IMG/VR virus record: IMGVR_UViG_3300025769_000017
Coordinates: 1-44,230 of that record
Length of the DNA stretch: 44,230 nucleotides
Source of the DNA: a virus
Strand: one strand, 5' to 3'
Shown: positions 7,741-15,355 of the stretch, one piece after another
Layout of the letters: each line of letters begins with the position of its first letter
Position numbering within the stretch: position 1 is the first letter of the stretch
The notes under the pieces: generated by a model
The model's input: the letters and a program-made list of their open reading frames with translations, nothing else
What the model was told of the DNA's origin: nothing
Databases searched by the model: none
Program-made: the position numbers and the translations under genes

Positions 7741-8157
7741 ATGTCAAACGATCCCGCCGACAATGTCGCAAAAGGCTGCACTGTGTTTGTATTTGGCAGC
7801 ATTGGCCTGCTGATACTGCTTGGGCAGTGCAATAAATCTGGCAGCAACAGCTCTAGCGGTGGCAGCTCTAGCAGCTACGAATACACACCAAGCACGTCGT
7901 CATCGTCATCAAGCTCAAGTGGCAGCTCCTCCACAGTCTGGACCTCAAGCTCCAACGGCTACACATGGAACAAGGCGTCCTACTCAAGCAAAATGGATAT
8001 TTGCCGAAGGATGGCGAGCGTTAGCAACAAAGGAAACACTGCTAATTTTTACTACCAGGCCTTTGAGAATTTTTACGATTCGACCGATTCATCGATCTTG
8101 TCAACCTCGATGGAGGACGCTAGCAGGCTCGTTGAAGCGGCAAGCTCAGCCTACTGA
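7741..8157 (+). CDS. Membrane-anchored protein with Ser-rich linker
   Basis: This 138-residue protein has an N-terminal hydrophobic anchor (about residues 13-30, VFVFGSIGLLILLGQC). A long Ser/Gly/Thr linker (about 31-70) follows, then a compact C-terminal domain of about 65 residues beginning near NGYTWNKASY. The cysteine after the hydrophobic stretch could be lipidated, but the preceding LLGQ is not a standard lipobox. It lies 18 nt after the first cassette gene and 14 nt before the third, so the three are probably co-transcribed. Function unknown; the C-terminal domain is presumably extracytoplasmic. Confidence 0.7.
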   Translation: MSNDPADNVAKGCTVFVFGSIGLLILLGQCNKSGSNSSSGGSSSSYEYTPSTSSSSSSSSGSSSTVWTSSSNGYTWNKASYSSKMDICRRMASVSNKGNTANFYYQAFENFYDSTDSSILSTSMEDASRLVEAASSAY

Positions 8158-8171
8158 CGCTTAAGTTTGAA

Positions 8172-8762
8172 ATGGCTGAATCAGATTCAGATTTGTGTGG
8201 TTGGTGTGGAGAAGTTTTAAAGTATTCCCCCAACCCGGAACCGCGTTGTCCTTTTTGCGGCACGGAGCGATACATGACCCAAAAAAACTTTAAACCTGGT
8301 TTCGCAGCCAAAAAAGAACCTGGTTTCGCAGCTGCAAAAAGCACTGCCGATAGCCAAAACCTCACCTTAGGCAAATTCATTGCCTTAATGCTCGGATTCT
8401 TATTTTTAGCTGTGTATATGGAGCTTTTTAAGGACGATAAGAAGGAGCAGGAGGAAAAATATCGGCGGGAACTACAAAAAACTCAGGCGGCACTTGAAAA
8501 ACAAAAGCAGTTTTCCCGGGATATGCAGGTCCGGGGTGAATTTTGTACTGAGTTTCCGGCATGCACTAGACCCCTTGCTGTTGTTTATATGGCTGATGAA
8601 AATTTTACCTTCATTAATGGCGTCTGCGCTAAGCATTTTACCGAACTTCCTGCGGTACTCCAGAAGCACTATCTTGAGGAGCAGATAAGGCTTCGGGAAC
8701 TAGGAATTACGCCGACACCAAATCCTGAACGTTCGGGATGGCAGAATCGCTGGATCAGATAG
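8172..8762 (+). CDS. Zinc-ribbon membrane protein, distant paralogue of the first cassette gene
   Basis: This 196-residue protein repeats the architecture of the gene at 6949. It has an N-terminal zinc ribbon (CGWC near residue 9 and CPFC near 26) and a transmembrane segment (about 69-85, FIALMLGFLFLAVYMEL). A coiled-coil stretch rich in Lys, Glu and Gln (about 88-115) leads to a C-terminal domain with CTEFPAC and a later CAKH. The shared domain order and CxxxxC/CxxH spacing suggest common descent despite low overall similarity. A short GFAAKKEP/GFAAAKS direct repeat precedes the membrane segment. Function unknown. Confidence 0.75.
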   Translation: MAESDSDLCGWCGEVLKYSPNPEPRCPFCGTERYMTQKNFKPGFAAKKEPGFAAAKSTADSQNLTLGKFIALMLGFLFLAVYMELFKDDKKEQEEKYRRELQKTQAALEKQKQFSRDMQVRGEFCTEFPACTRPLAVVYMADENFTFINGVCAKHFTELPAVLQKHYLEEQIRLRELGITPTPNPERSGWQNRWIR

Positions 8763-8824
8763 GCCCAGGGGAATCAGGAATCATACCGATACCAAGTTCT
8801 GAACGTTGGGGGTTGCATTTTTGA

Positions 8825-8873
8825 AAGGCTGAGGGCATCTCAGCCCCCAGCTTGCTTTGCGCGGACTAGTTCT
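8825..8873. repeat. 49-bp direct repeat, right copy, with hairpin terminator
   Basis: This is the partner of 6832-6880. It contains the perfect hairpin GGCTGAG-GGCAT-CTCAGCC (8827-8845) and the stop codon of the leftward gene ending at 8866. The hairpin follows that gene directly, so it is likely the terminator of the replication operon. It may also stop rightward transcription from the cassette. Confidence 0.85.
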
Positions 8874-9216
8874 GAACCAGCTCATCAAAGCCCAGAATTG
8901 GGCCGTCAAACACTGATTGCAGTGCCCGCATGCCGCCGTAGTCGGCGTTTAGACAGGTCAGGATCTGATCCGCCTTATCGAGTGCAAATGCCCTCTCATC
9001 GTCGAACCCTGGATTGATACAGGGCCTCCAAGTTTCGGGGCTAGACTCAACAACCTTCTCAACTCCTGACCATGGACCAGCAACGTGCGCCAACGCATAC
9101 TTACCGCTTGTTGTCGGTCGGTAGATGGCGATGACGAGGTAGTTTGACTCCTCGTTCCACCACTGCATTGTCACTCCGTGTTGGTGCTTTAGTAGGACCT
9201 GTGGTTCTAACCGCAT
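8866..9216 (-). CDS. Hypothetical protein, last gene of the replication operon
   Basis: This 116-residue protein has no recognised domain. The ATG at 9216 is preceded by a good AAAGGAAG ribosome site. An upstream in-frame ATG at 9285 would add 23 residues and increase the overlap with the zinc-finger gene 9101-9316. With the 9216 start the two reading frames still overlap by 116 nt, which is unusual. The gene ends in the hairpin-bearing repeat at 8825-8873. Confidence 0.6.
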   Translation of the reverse strand: MRLEPQVLLKHQHGVTMQWWNEESNYLVIAIYRPTTSGKYALAHVAGPWSGVEKVVESSPETWRPCINPGFDDERAFALDKADQILTCLNADYGGMRALQSVFDGPILGFDELVQN

Positions 9217-9316
9217 GCTTCCTTTCTTTGTATCCCCAACCTCCGCAGGCTGGGCAAATTTCGATCTCTGATTGTCCGTTGACATATCCTCTGCCGTTGC
9301 ATACCTGACATGTCAT
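9101..9316 (-). CDS. Small DnaJ-type zinc-finger protein
   Basis: This 71-residue protein carries two CxxCxGxG-type motifs, CQVCNGRGY (about residues 3-11) and CPACGGWGY (about 21-29), as in half of a DnaJ cysteine-rich domain. Such small proteins are common in phage replication operons. Its ATG at 9316 overlaps the preceding stop as ATGA. The C-terminal 40 residues overlap the next gene in another frame. They may be non-conserved, although no earlier stop exists. Confidence 0.6.
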   Translation of the reverse strand: MTCQVCNGRGYVNGQSEIEICPACGGWGYKERKHAVRTTGPTKAPTRSDNAVVERGVKLPRHRHLPTDNKR

Positions 9317-9495
9317 TCATCGTCGTCCCTGATGTCGTCGAACTGAATCGGCGGCTTACGTTTGCCTTTACCTTTCCATTGACTTTCGATGTCGACGCCT
9401 CGCTTGAACCAGAAGTGCTTTGCACCTCGCTCAATGTCCTCCGCAAGTGCCTCCAGGGAATCCCTGCGGTGAGTTTGTGTTTGGTTGTTCTTCAT
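9313..9495 (-). CDS. Small hypothetical protein
   Basis: This 60-residue, highly charged protein starts at ATG 9495, overlapping the stop of the upstream gene as ATGA. It ends with an ATGA overlap into the zinc-finger gene. The sequence has a helical N-terminal half and a basic stretch (KGKGKRKPP) before an acidic tail. No family is recognised. The two coupled junctions are the main support. Confidence 0.6.
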   Translation of the reverse strand: MKNNQTQTHRRDSLEALAEDIERGAKHFWFKRGVDIESQWKGKGKRKPPIQFDDIRDDDE

Positions 9496-9968
9496 AAAGC
9501 TATGTATTCGGGCACGTCCTTCGGAACTGCGTAGCTGGAGTAGCGAGGAGCATTTGTAACCAGCCAGTTTGCGACGGTAGCACCGCAGGTGATTTTGGCT
9601 GCGTGGGTGCAAGACTTGTTGACGATGAAAACAAACTTCGGCTTAGGCCTGAGCTGAGCCCAATCAATGCAGAAGTAGTGAGCCATGAGCGGATACCGAA
9701 AATCCTCTGCGCAGGTGAAGTCTTCCTTGGTCAACTGCCTGACCTCAACGCGGTAGTCGGGAGTGCCGTCATCCTTAAGAACCCAAATGTCACCTTTGTC
9801 TTCCTCCTTGCTGGAGTCGCGCATTTTGTCACCATCAACTTGCAACTTGTGACCTTGTTTCTGGAGATACTCGGCAACGACCTTGACGCTGTTGACGCTG
9901 TGGTCAAACTTTGCCTTGAAAGCTGCATATGGCTCTCCCCTGCTCTGAACGAACCTATCGTTAATCAT
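9492..9968 (-). CDS. Hypothetical protein, possible PD-(D/E)xK-like nuclease fold
   Basis: This 158-residue protein has a helix-rich N-terminus, then an aspartate-rich segment and the pattern DYRVEVRQL. That pattern resembles the D-x(n)-E-x-K/R core of PD-(D/E)xK nucleases, followed by FVFIVNK. The resemblance is weak because the lysine is replaced by Arg. It overlaps the upstream kinase gene by 8 nt and the downstream gene by 4 nt, and sits in the replication operon. I would treat the nuclease idea as a lead only. Confidence 0.5.
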   Translation of the reverse strand: MINDRFVQSRGEPYAAFKAKFDHSVNSVKVVAEYLQKQGHKLQVDGDKMRDSSKEEDKGDIWVLKDDGTPDYRVEVRQLTKEDFTCAEDFRYPLMAHYFCIDWAQLRPKPKFVFIVNKSCTHAAKITCGATVANWLVTNAPRYSSYAVPKDVPEYIAL

Positions 9969-10491
9969 GGTGCAACCCGAAAAGCCGGGTGAGTTGTTGT
10001 GTTAGTGCTGCGACGTCGGAAGCTTCAACCATGTGGTCTGGGACAATTTCATCGACCGAAGTTTCCGACGAGTGAGTGTCATGGATGCTGTCTGTCTCAG
10101 GTCGCTTGATGCGGATGACCTCACCACCTCGATCGCGAATAAATTCGGCTTCATATGGGTAGCGAACGTCGTCAATTATGAACACGTTGACACCACGTTC
10201 TCGCATCTCCTGGTAGCTTTTGAGCCATTGCTCAACAAAAAACATCGAGCCGTGTCGCGACTTGAAGAAGTCCGCTAGGTTTTGCAGCGACACTCGCACC
10301 TGACATTTTTCCTCATCAGTCAAAGGACCCGTAATGAGGTGCATTTTGTTTTTCAGGTAGTCGGAAATCCCAAGTCGCGCTGCTTGATACCCACACCTGT
10401 CGTAGCCGCTGCATAGGTAGTTCGCTGCTGTGGTTTTGCCACTGCGTTTCTTTCCCGTAAGTCCAATAATGATGTCTGTTCTCCTTGCCAT
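9961..10491 (-). CDS. Deoxynucleoside monophosphate kinase-like P-loop protein
   Basis: This 176-residue protein begins MARRTDIIIGLTG and has a P-loop GKKRSGKTT at about residues 13-21. A VFIIDDVRYPYEAEF segment acts as a likely Walker B and substrate region, and an IRIKRP strand follows. This is the layout of phage dNMP kinases, which phosphorylate dNMPs to feed phage DNA synthesis. The start at 10491 lies 1 nt after the helicase stop and was preferred over an upstream ATG inside the helicase gene. Confidence 0.75.
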   Translation of the reverse strand: MARRTDIIIGLTGKKRSGKTTAANYLCSGYDRCGYQAARLGISDYLKNKMHLITGPLTDEEKCQVRVSLQNLADFFKSRHGSMFFVEQWLKSYQEMRERGVNVFIIDDVRYPYEAEFIRDRGGEVIRIKRPETDSIHDTHSSETSVDEIVPDHMVEASDVAALTQQLTRLFGLHHD

Positions 10492-10492
10492 A

Positions 10493-11821
10493 TCAAAAAG
10501 CTGGTTTGCTGACGTATTCTTCCTTTGCTTCAGCTGCCTCAAATTGTCCGTTCCAACGAGTCCACTTGAGACATGTGGATCCTTCGCCTCCGTGCCTGTT
10601 CTTTTTCACAAGCACGTTGATTAATGCTTTGTCATCGGGGTCATCAGCCAGGAAGGTCACGGTGTCGGCATCCTGCTCCAATGAGCCTGACTCACGAAGG
10701 TCTGCTAGGCGCGGTTCAGCATTTGCTCCACGGTCTTCAATGCTGCGATTGAGCTGACAAAGGCAAATGAAGGCAGCACCTGAATTACCGGTTTCCATGG
10801 CAGCTTTTTTGATGCTGCGACTAATTTCACTGACCTCGACAGTGCGGTTGTTGTTTCGACGGTGCGCAGGAACCAACTGCAGGTAATCGATTATGAACAA
10901 CTTGGTGTTCTTTTCTTTCGCAAACCTTCGAGCCTCAGATCGTATGTGGCTGATGTTCTTGTCGACCGAGTCTTCTATGTGGATTGGCAGGCTGGCCACC
11001 TGCTTGACGGCCTTGAACAATGCCTGCTCGTCCGCAAGCTTTCCTGACTCCAAGTAGCTCTGCATATCGATGCCGCTATGGCACCCAATCAGCCTGTTGC
11101 CAACTTGATTGAAAGGCATTTCATACGACCAGTAGACGCAGTGTTTTCCTTGCATGGCCGCATTGCGCATGATCTGAACAGCAAATGCCGACTTACCACG
11201 TCCTGGACGAGCAGCAATGATGTTCATGCTGCCAGGTTTGAAACCTCGTATGATTTTGTCTACCGACGGTATCTCAGTAAGGATGCCATTCTCAGGCAGG
11301 CCTGAGCCGTATGCTGACTGAAGTAAATCAATGAGTTCAGCCCATGCTGCTTTCTGGTTTTTTGATGAAGCTGACCTCGTGGTGACATCAAAGAAAGCGC
11401 TCTCCATGTGGTGCAACAGCGCATGGACACCCACCTCTGGGTCGCTGCACATGTTGATGGTGTCGTGAAACCTTTTGAAAATCCTTCGCCTGATACAGGC
11501 GTTGTTTAGGTCGTCCCAGTAGTAGGACAGATTGGCTGATGCAGGTGCGCCATCGATGAGCGAATCAACAAACATGACAAGACCACTGGCCTCCTTGCAC
11601 ACTGTGGTTGCCTCGATGGCCATGCCCTGATCACTAAGACGTGCCATTGCCTGCCATACCTGCTTGCAACGCATCTCGTTGAAGTGGTCTTCAGTTGTTC
11701 CAAGCTCAATTGCTTTTTCAAATGCCCCCGAAAGGCAGCAACCGAGAAAGGCTTTCTCAGCTGAGACATCCATCGGGACCTCTACCGAAATTGCCATGGG
11801 TGATGTTTGTTTATCTGTCAT
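10493..11821 (-). CDS. dnaB: Replicative DNA helicase, DnaB family
   Basis: This 442-residue protein unwinds DNA at the phage replication fork. It has an N-terminal DnaB domain, a RecA-fold with Walker A RPGRGKS (about residues 205-211), Walker B LFIIDYLQL, and the DnaB-type motif RLADLRESGSLEQDAD. The start at 11821 overlaps the stop of the winged-helix gene by 11 nt; an upstream ATG at 11839 is possible. Adjacency to a helix-turn-helix replication protein mirrors initiator/loader-helicase pairs of other phages. No phage DNA polymerase was found, so host polymerase is presumably recruited. Confidence 0.92.
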   Translation of the reverse strand: MTDKQTSPMAISVEVPMDVSAEKAFLGCCLSGAFEKAIELGTTEDHFNEMRCKQVWQAMARLSDQGMAIEATTVCKEASGLVMFVDSLIDGAPASANLSYYWDDLNNACIRRRIFKRFHDTINMCSDPEVGVHALLHHMESAFFDVTTRSASSKNQKAAWAELIDLLQSAYGSGLPENGILTEIPSVDKIIRGFKPGSMNIIAARPGRGKSAFAVQIMRNAAMQGKHCVYWSYEMPFNQVGNRLIGCHSGIDMQSYLESGKLADEQALFKAVKQVASLPIHIEDSVDKNISHIRSEARRFAKEKNTKLFIIDYLQLVPAHRRNNNRTVEVSEISRSIKKAAMETGNSGAAFICLCQLNRSIEDRGANAEPRLADLRESGSLEQDADTVTFLADDPDDKALINVLVKKNRHGGEGSTCLKWTRWNGQFEAAEAKEEYVSKPAF

Positions 11822-12182
11822 TCTCAACTTGCGGCTCATCGTTCAGTCCGTGAGCCCTCATTTTGTTTTGTAAATCGTCCATCAGGTTGATGATTTTGGC
11901 TTCTCGATCACGCCGGGTTTCATTGGGACGTGTTTCCGGTCGCTGGCATGTCAATGTGACTGCCCTGCCCTTCCCGTTTGATTTCTTCACAATCCAGCCG
12001 TCATTGATCAGAGCGTTGAGTTCGGCCCAAAATTTGCGCGGATGCATTTTCAGCGCTCTGATCATTGACGTCTTACTTTCAAAACACCGCCCCCTCATGG
12101 TCACGTAGCAGAAGATCGCAAGCTGGTGAGCGTTGAAACCCTGCTCAAAAATCCACGCTGGAATGAATGGCCTTTGGTTCAT
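11811..12182 (-). CDS. Winged-helix replication protein (initiator/loader-like)
   Basis: This 123-residue protein begins MNQRPFIPAWIF and contains a helix-turn-helix segment around SKTSMIRALKMHPRKFWAEL, followed by a wing-like INDGWIVKK strand. The C-terminal 45 residues are charged and helical. Similar small winged-helix proteins precede DnaB in many phages and recognise the origin or load helicase. Its ATG overlaps the upstream stop as ATGA. An origin could lie in or near these genes, but I see no clear iterons. Confidence 0.65.
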   Translation of the reverse strand: MNQRPFIPAWIFEQGFNAHQLAIFCYVTMRGRCFESKTSMIRALKMHPRKFWAELNALINDGWIVKKSNGKGRAVTLTCQRPETRPNETRRDREAKIINLMDDLQNKMRAHGLNDEPQVENDR

Positions 12183-12526
12183 CGAAGGTGTTTGTTCTTT
12201 ATCTCTGCTATCAGTGTTTTGCCTTCCGCTCCGCACGCACCAAGCCCGACTATGAACGACTTCAGGATGCCTTTGTCCTTTGTGCCTTTGCACAGCTGTC
12301 GCTTGACATAGGCGAGGTATTCGTGGCCGTCTGACCTGTAGTGGATGCCTTTGGGTGAGGCGGGTGGTAGTTGTGGTTTCGGGTCGTAAAAAAAGATCTG
12401 CTGAGCCCTAAACCGTGTTGCAAAGTCCTGAAGGAGGCTCGGAAGTTGGCTCCAAGCCTCCTTCCTCAGGACTAGTTTCTTGTATTCCCCCACTATGGAT
12501 GTTTCGGTCGGACAAAATCTGTCCAA
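12179..12526 (-). CDS. Hypothetical protein in the replication operon
   Basis: This 115-residue basic protein has no motif that I recognise. The likely start is TTG at 12526 with GGAG 5 nt upstream; a GTG further in is an alternative. It ends with an ATGA overlap into the winged-helix gene and starts 16 nt after the exonuclease stop, so it belongs to the same operon. Near the start the DNA has a GGACA/TGTCC inverted repeat. Confidence 0.55.
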   Translation of the reverse strand: MDRFCPTETSIVGEYKKLVLRKEAWSQLPSLLQDFATRFRAQQIFFYDPKPQLPPASPKGIHYRSDGHEYLAYVKRQLCKGTKDKGILKSFIVGLGACGAEGKTLIAEIKNKHLR

Positions 12527-12542
12527 CCCCGCTCCGACTTAT

Positions 12543-13361
12543 TCACAGGCCTCCGTAAAGGCTAAGTTCACGTGGTTGCGTCGGTGTGTGTGATGGCCAC
12601 GTATCCAGCGTCAAACAGCTCTGTAACGTGGTGTAGGCTTCGTTAAGCTCTCGCTTGGCTCGTGCAATGTCGTCATTGCTGAAGGTGTATATTCCAGCCT
12701 CAAAAGGCGGCTCCTTCTCAATGACTGCCCAATACCAGCGCTTGATCCCCAATCCAGCCTTCGCGGCAATGTCACGATAGTTGGCTTCTTGCCAGCTGTA
12801 TTTGAACTGCCTTGAGGTCCTCATGAACTCCCACTCAGATGCGCCACCTTCACGGGTTGTCTTGATGTCAACGATCACGCCGTCTTTCTCCATATCAATG
12901 CGGCATTTGGCATCGATGTTTTTCCTGAAGCCGTTGGCAAACACTGACAACTCATGTCGGGCACCTTTCATTGACTGAATCTCAGGCAAGGCTTGGAACG
13001 CATCGGCCATTGCGATGACCTTCTCAAGTTCCTTCTCCTTGATCACCTCAGCGCCGTTTTCCTTAACCTTAGCCCACCACTGCTTGTTTTCTTTCTTCCG
13101 TCGGTCTTGTCGTTCATCCGGGCAGACTATGACTTCCTTGTGGAATCGTTCTGGCTCCAGAACAAACATGTGAAACAACCGACCGAATCGAAAACACTCG
13201 GTGTCAATGTTGGGGATGATCCCCGTCCACTTCGCGTGAAAGCGCTTGGGTGACTTGCCCATTTCTTTCAACAGCGAGGTGGACAGGGCGCCGTCCTGAC
13301 GGTAATCAGGATCGGCCATCCCATCATATATCCCGGTCTTTGTCTCAGAACGGAACGGCAT
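12543..13361 (-). CDS. PD-(D/E)xK exonuclease, RecE/RecB-like
   Basis: This 272-residue protein is a probable recombination exonuclease. It starts at ATG 13361, overlapping the stop of the ssDNA-binding-like gene. Early residues SLLKEMGKSPKRFHA and FRFGRLFHMFVLEP match the N-terminal part of phage exonuclease VIII-like proteins. The catalytic core is NIDAKCRIDMEKDGVIVDIKTT-like: an Asp in CRID, then Asp and Lys in VDIKTT, and a QEANYRD helix matching the QxxxY motif. It pairs with the 207-residue gene as an exonuclease/ssDNA-binding module for replication and recombination. Confidence 0.8.
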   Translation of the reverse strand: MPFRSETKTGIYDGMADPDYRQDGALSTSLLKEMGKSPKRFHAKWTGIIPNIDTECFRFGRLFHMFVLEPERFHKEVIVCPDERQDRRKKENKQWWAKVKENGAEVIKEKELEKVIAMADAFQALPEIQSMKGARHELSVFANGFRKNIDAKCRIDMEKDGVIVDIKTTREGGASEWEFMRTSRQFKYSWQEANYRDIAAKAGLGIKRWYWAVIEKEPPFEAGIYTFSNDDIARAKRELNEAYTTLQSCLTLDTWPSHTPTQPRELSLYGGL

Positions 13362-13968
13362 CGACTTCTTCCTCAACGATGGTGTTTACAGAGGTATCAT
13401 TCCCGACCAGCGCTTTGTATTCATCGCTTGCTTTGACCTCATCGCGAGCCCAAGGCGGGAGCTTGTCCCAGTTTTTAGGGTGCTCCTTGATGTCATACAC
13501 GTAACCAGGAATGATCTGCTCCGGACAGGTAAGGTCCTCGTGCATGCTGCCAATACCAGTGATGCGGTCCTTTGTATTGCCATCGGCGGTTACCTTGTGA
13601 GTGATGGTCACCATGCATGGCTGCCCTAAAACAGCGTCCAGGTCCCATCCCAGTAGTTCCTTCTGCGTAAATGCCGCACCACGCCATGCTTCAAGGTCTT
13701 TGCGCAACGCGCCTTTCTCATTGAGTGTCCTGGTGTAGGTGATGGTTTTCACAAGTGGCTGAGGTCCGTCTTCTTCACGGAACGTAGCTTTGTGTTTCGG
13801 GAACTCGAACATCAGCGCCACACGTTTGCGTGGTCGTGATTTGCCCTGCCAATCAGACATGATAGTGCCAAGGTCCATGATCCCGACGCAGCGGGCGATT
13901 TGTGATCCCTGCGGGACCATAGGTCTGGCAATGCCAGCGTTTTCTTCAATACTCAATCTAAGTGCCAT
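13345..13968 (-). CDS. Probable single-stranded DNA-binding protein
   Basis: This 207-residue protein has an N-terminal beta-rich half and an acidic C-terminal tail ending EEEVDAVPF. An acidic tail with a terminal Pro-Phe is typical of SSB-type proteins, which use it to contact partners. The segments GSQIARCVGIMDLGT and KDLEAWRG resemble an OB-fold phage family often encoded next to a PD-(D/E)xK exonuclease, as here. It begins after an AGAAAGGAAAAAC ribosome site, 88 nt downstream of the resolvase-like gene. Confidence 0.65.
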   Translation of the reverse strand: MALRLSIEENAGIARPMVPQGSQIARCVGIMDLGTIMSDWQGKSRPRKRVALMFEFPKHKATFREEDGPQPLVKTITYTRTLNEKGALRKDLEAWRGAAFTQKELLGWDLDAVLGQPCMVTITHKVTADGNTKDRITGIGSMHEDLTCPEQIIPGYVYDIKEHPKNWDKLPPWARDEVKASDEYKALVGNDTSVNTIVEEEVDAVPF

Positions 13969-14055
13969 ATGTTTTTCCTTTCTGTTTTGCTGCTTCAGGG
14001 CACACCTCCGGCGTTACGCCTGTCACAGCGGTTTGTTTTTGGTGTTGGCGAGCAC

Positions 14056-14463
14056 CTACTCGCCAGTCTCGGAATCGACGCTTACACCCGCGTCTAGGTC
14101 CTCTGCCCGGCGAAGTATTATTGCTTCCCGGAGTGCTTCTAAATCAGTGTGCTGAAGTATCGTCAACAGGTCTTCTAGGATCATAATTCCGACCCAAGGT
14201 CTGTTCTTTGACTTCCAGGCAATCACTGGCATTTGGTCATCCCTACAATCGCCACACGCTTGAGCTAGCCAGTCTCGTATCTGCAATCGCTCGGCACCTT
14301 TACTTTCCCAGTGGATCGGGAGATCCTTACATTCCACGTCTGCAGCGTCGTGTCCTGCTTGGGATTGGTAGAAACCGGTTCGTCTTGCAATCCACCCAAA
14401 CTCCTTAATCAAGGAGGCTAGGGCCCTTTCTGTTCTGGCGCCTTTCTGGCGACTGTTGACCAT
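14056..14463 (-). CDS. Holliday-junction-resolvase-like nuclease
   Basis: This 135-residue protein begins with the basic motif SRQKGARTERALASLIKEFG and then has ADVECKDLPIHWESKG. Together these give the D-x(n)-E-x-K core of archaeal-type Hjc/PD-(D/E)xK resolvases. A later KSKNRPWVGIMILEDLL matches the C-terminal strand of phage members. It would resolve branched DNA before packaging or during recombination. It begins 3 nt after the stop of the upstream gene. Confidence 0.75.
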   Translation of the reverse strand: MVNSRQKGARTERALASLIKEFGWIARRTGFYQSQAGHDAADVECKDLPIHWESKGAERLQIRDWLAQACGDCRDDQMPVIAWKSKNRPWVGIMILEDLLTILQHTDLEALREAIILRRAEDLDAGVSVDSETGE

Positions 14464-14466
14464 AAA

Positions 14467-15003
14467 TTATCGAACCCAACGATCGGTTCGTTTGATTTGC
14501 GTTGTCTCAACCCCTGCCTCCCACTTGCGATATGCGGCCATGCACATCTCATACAGTTCATCGTAGTTGCCCATGCTGCTTTTGTTTCCATACCTATGGT
14601 AGCCAGCAAGGCCTGTGCGGAGGGCAAGGATTGGTGATTTGTGGTGCAGGTTCGCACCGGTTACGAATCCATGATGAAATTCCCGAGCCTTTTCGGGATC
14701 CTCAACGTGGATTTTCCAGTAGAAGGCACCGTAGGCTACCCCGAGGAGGTATTGGTTGGCTTTGCCAGCAGCCTTTACCGTTTCAAGAAACCCAAGGTCG
14801 TTGGATAACAGTTGTGCCCTGTCCTGCTTGTTCGTGTCGCGCAAACCAGCTGCATTCAAAATCTTGATTGCGATCTGGTCTGACATCCACTCATTGGATC
14901 GATACAGCTTCCTAGCCTTTGGGCGTGGTGCTGTGTGTGAGTTGTGCTGGTTGTCCAGCGTGGTGGTTGGTGTGTCTATTGCTATGCTCATCTGTTCTTG
15001 CAT
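14467..15003 (-). CDS. Hypothetical protein, first gene of the replication operon
   Basis: This 178-residue protein starts at ATG 15003, chosen because AAAGGA lies 7 nt upstream. A longer frame to 15282 would run antisense through the RHH gene and reads as low-complexity. No domain is recognised. The C-terminal half has helical segments with many aromatic residues (AYGAFYWKIHV). It is transcribed divergently from the RHH gene at 15149, so both are probably governed by the 145-nt region between them. Confidence 0.6.
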   Translation of the reverse strand: MQEQMSIAIDTPTTTLDNQHNSHTAPRPKARKLYRSNEWMSDQIAIKILNAAGLRDTNKQDRAQLLSNDLGFLETVKAAGKANQYLLGVAYGAFYWKIHVEDPEKAREFHHGFVTGANLHHKSPILALRTGLAGYHRYGNKSSMGNYDELYEMCMAAYRKWEAGVETTQIKRTDRWVR

Positions 15004-15148
15004 CTCGGATCCTTTCGTTAGTGTTTCTTTGCTTCTGTGATTGCGCATCCACCCGGACACGCCTCGTGTTCTTCTGTTTAAGGTATTAGTCTGCATAAAT
15101 TGATTCCTTGACTTAGCTGGCTGTGTTGAGTCCCAATCTGTGGTTGAT

Positions 15149-15355
15149 ATGCCCGGTGTCAGAAAGGATGGCAGAGCCATAAAAAGCATCGCTGTTGATG
15201 AGGAGTTGTGGGAGCGATGGGAGAAGCACTGTTGCAGAGATGGCAACGGTGATGTTGTCCCGCGCGCCAAGTCGAAGCGCATTGAATATCTGCTGAGGCA
15301 GGATGTAGAAAAAAACCGCAGACGAAAGTATCCTCCCGAGGATTGGCTTGAGTAG
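15149..15355 (+). CDS. Ribbon-helix-helix DNA-binding protein (candidate phage regulator)
   Basis: This 68-residue protein has a short strand (AIKSIAVDEEL), a helix (WERWEKHCC) and a second helix (KRIEYLLRQDVEKN). That is the strand-helix-helix layout of Arc/CopG-type dimeric regulators, which usually bind short palindromes. The start is taken at ATG 15149; a GTG at 15140 would add three residues. It is divergent from the replication operon, the typical seat of a phage switch gene. It is the best candidate to bind the GGTGTATTACACC sites or the nearby palindrome at 15374-15387, but this is inference. Confidence 0.65.
   Translation: MPGVRKDGRAIKSIAVDEELWERWEKHCCRDGNGDVVPRAKSKRIEYLLRQDVEKNRRRKYPPEDWLE

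Noticed and set aside
7840-7950. Ser-rich tract as sequencing error or non-coding repeat
   Set aside because: The frame stays open with an anchor before it and a folded-looking domain after it, so it is read as a flexible linker.
14467-15282. 271-codon version of the first replication-operon gene
   Set aside because: The added N-terminus runs antisense to the RHH gene; ATG 15003 has a good ribosome site.
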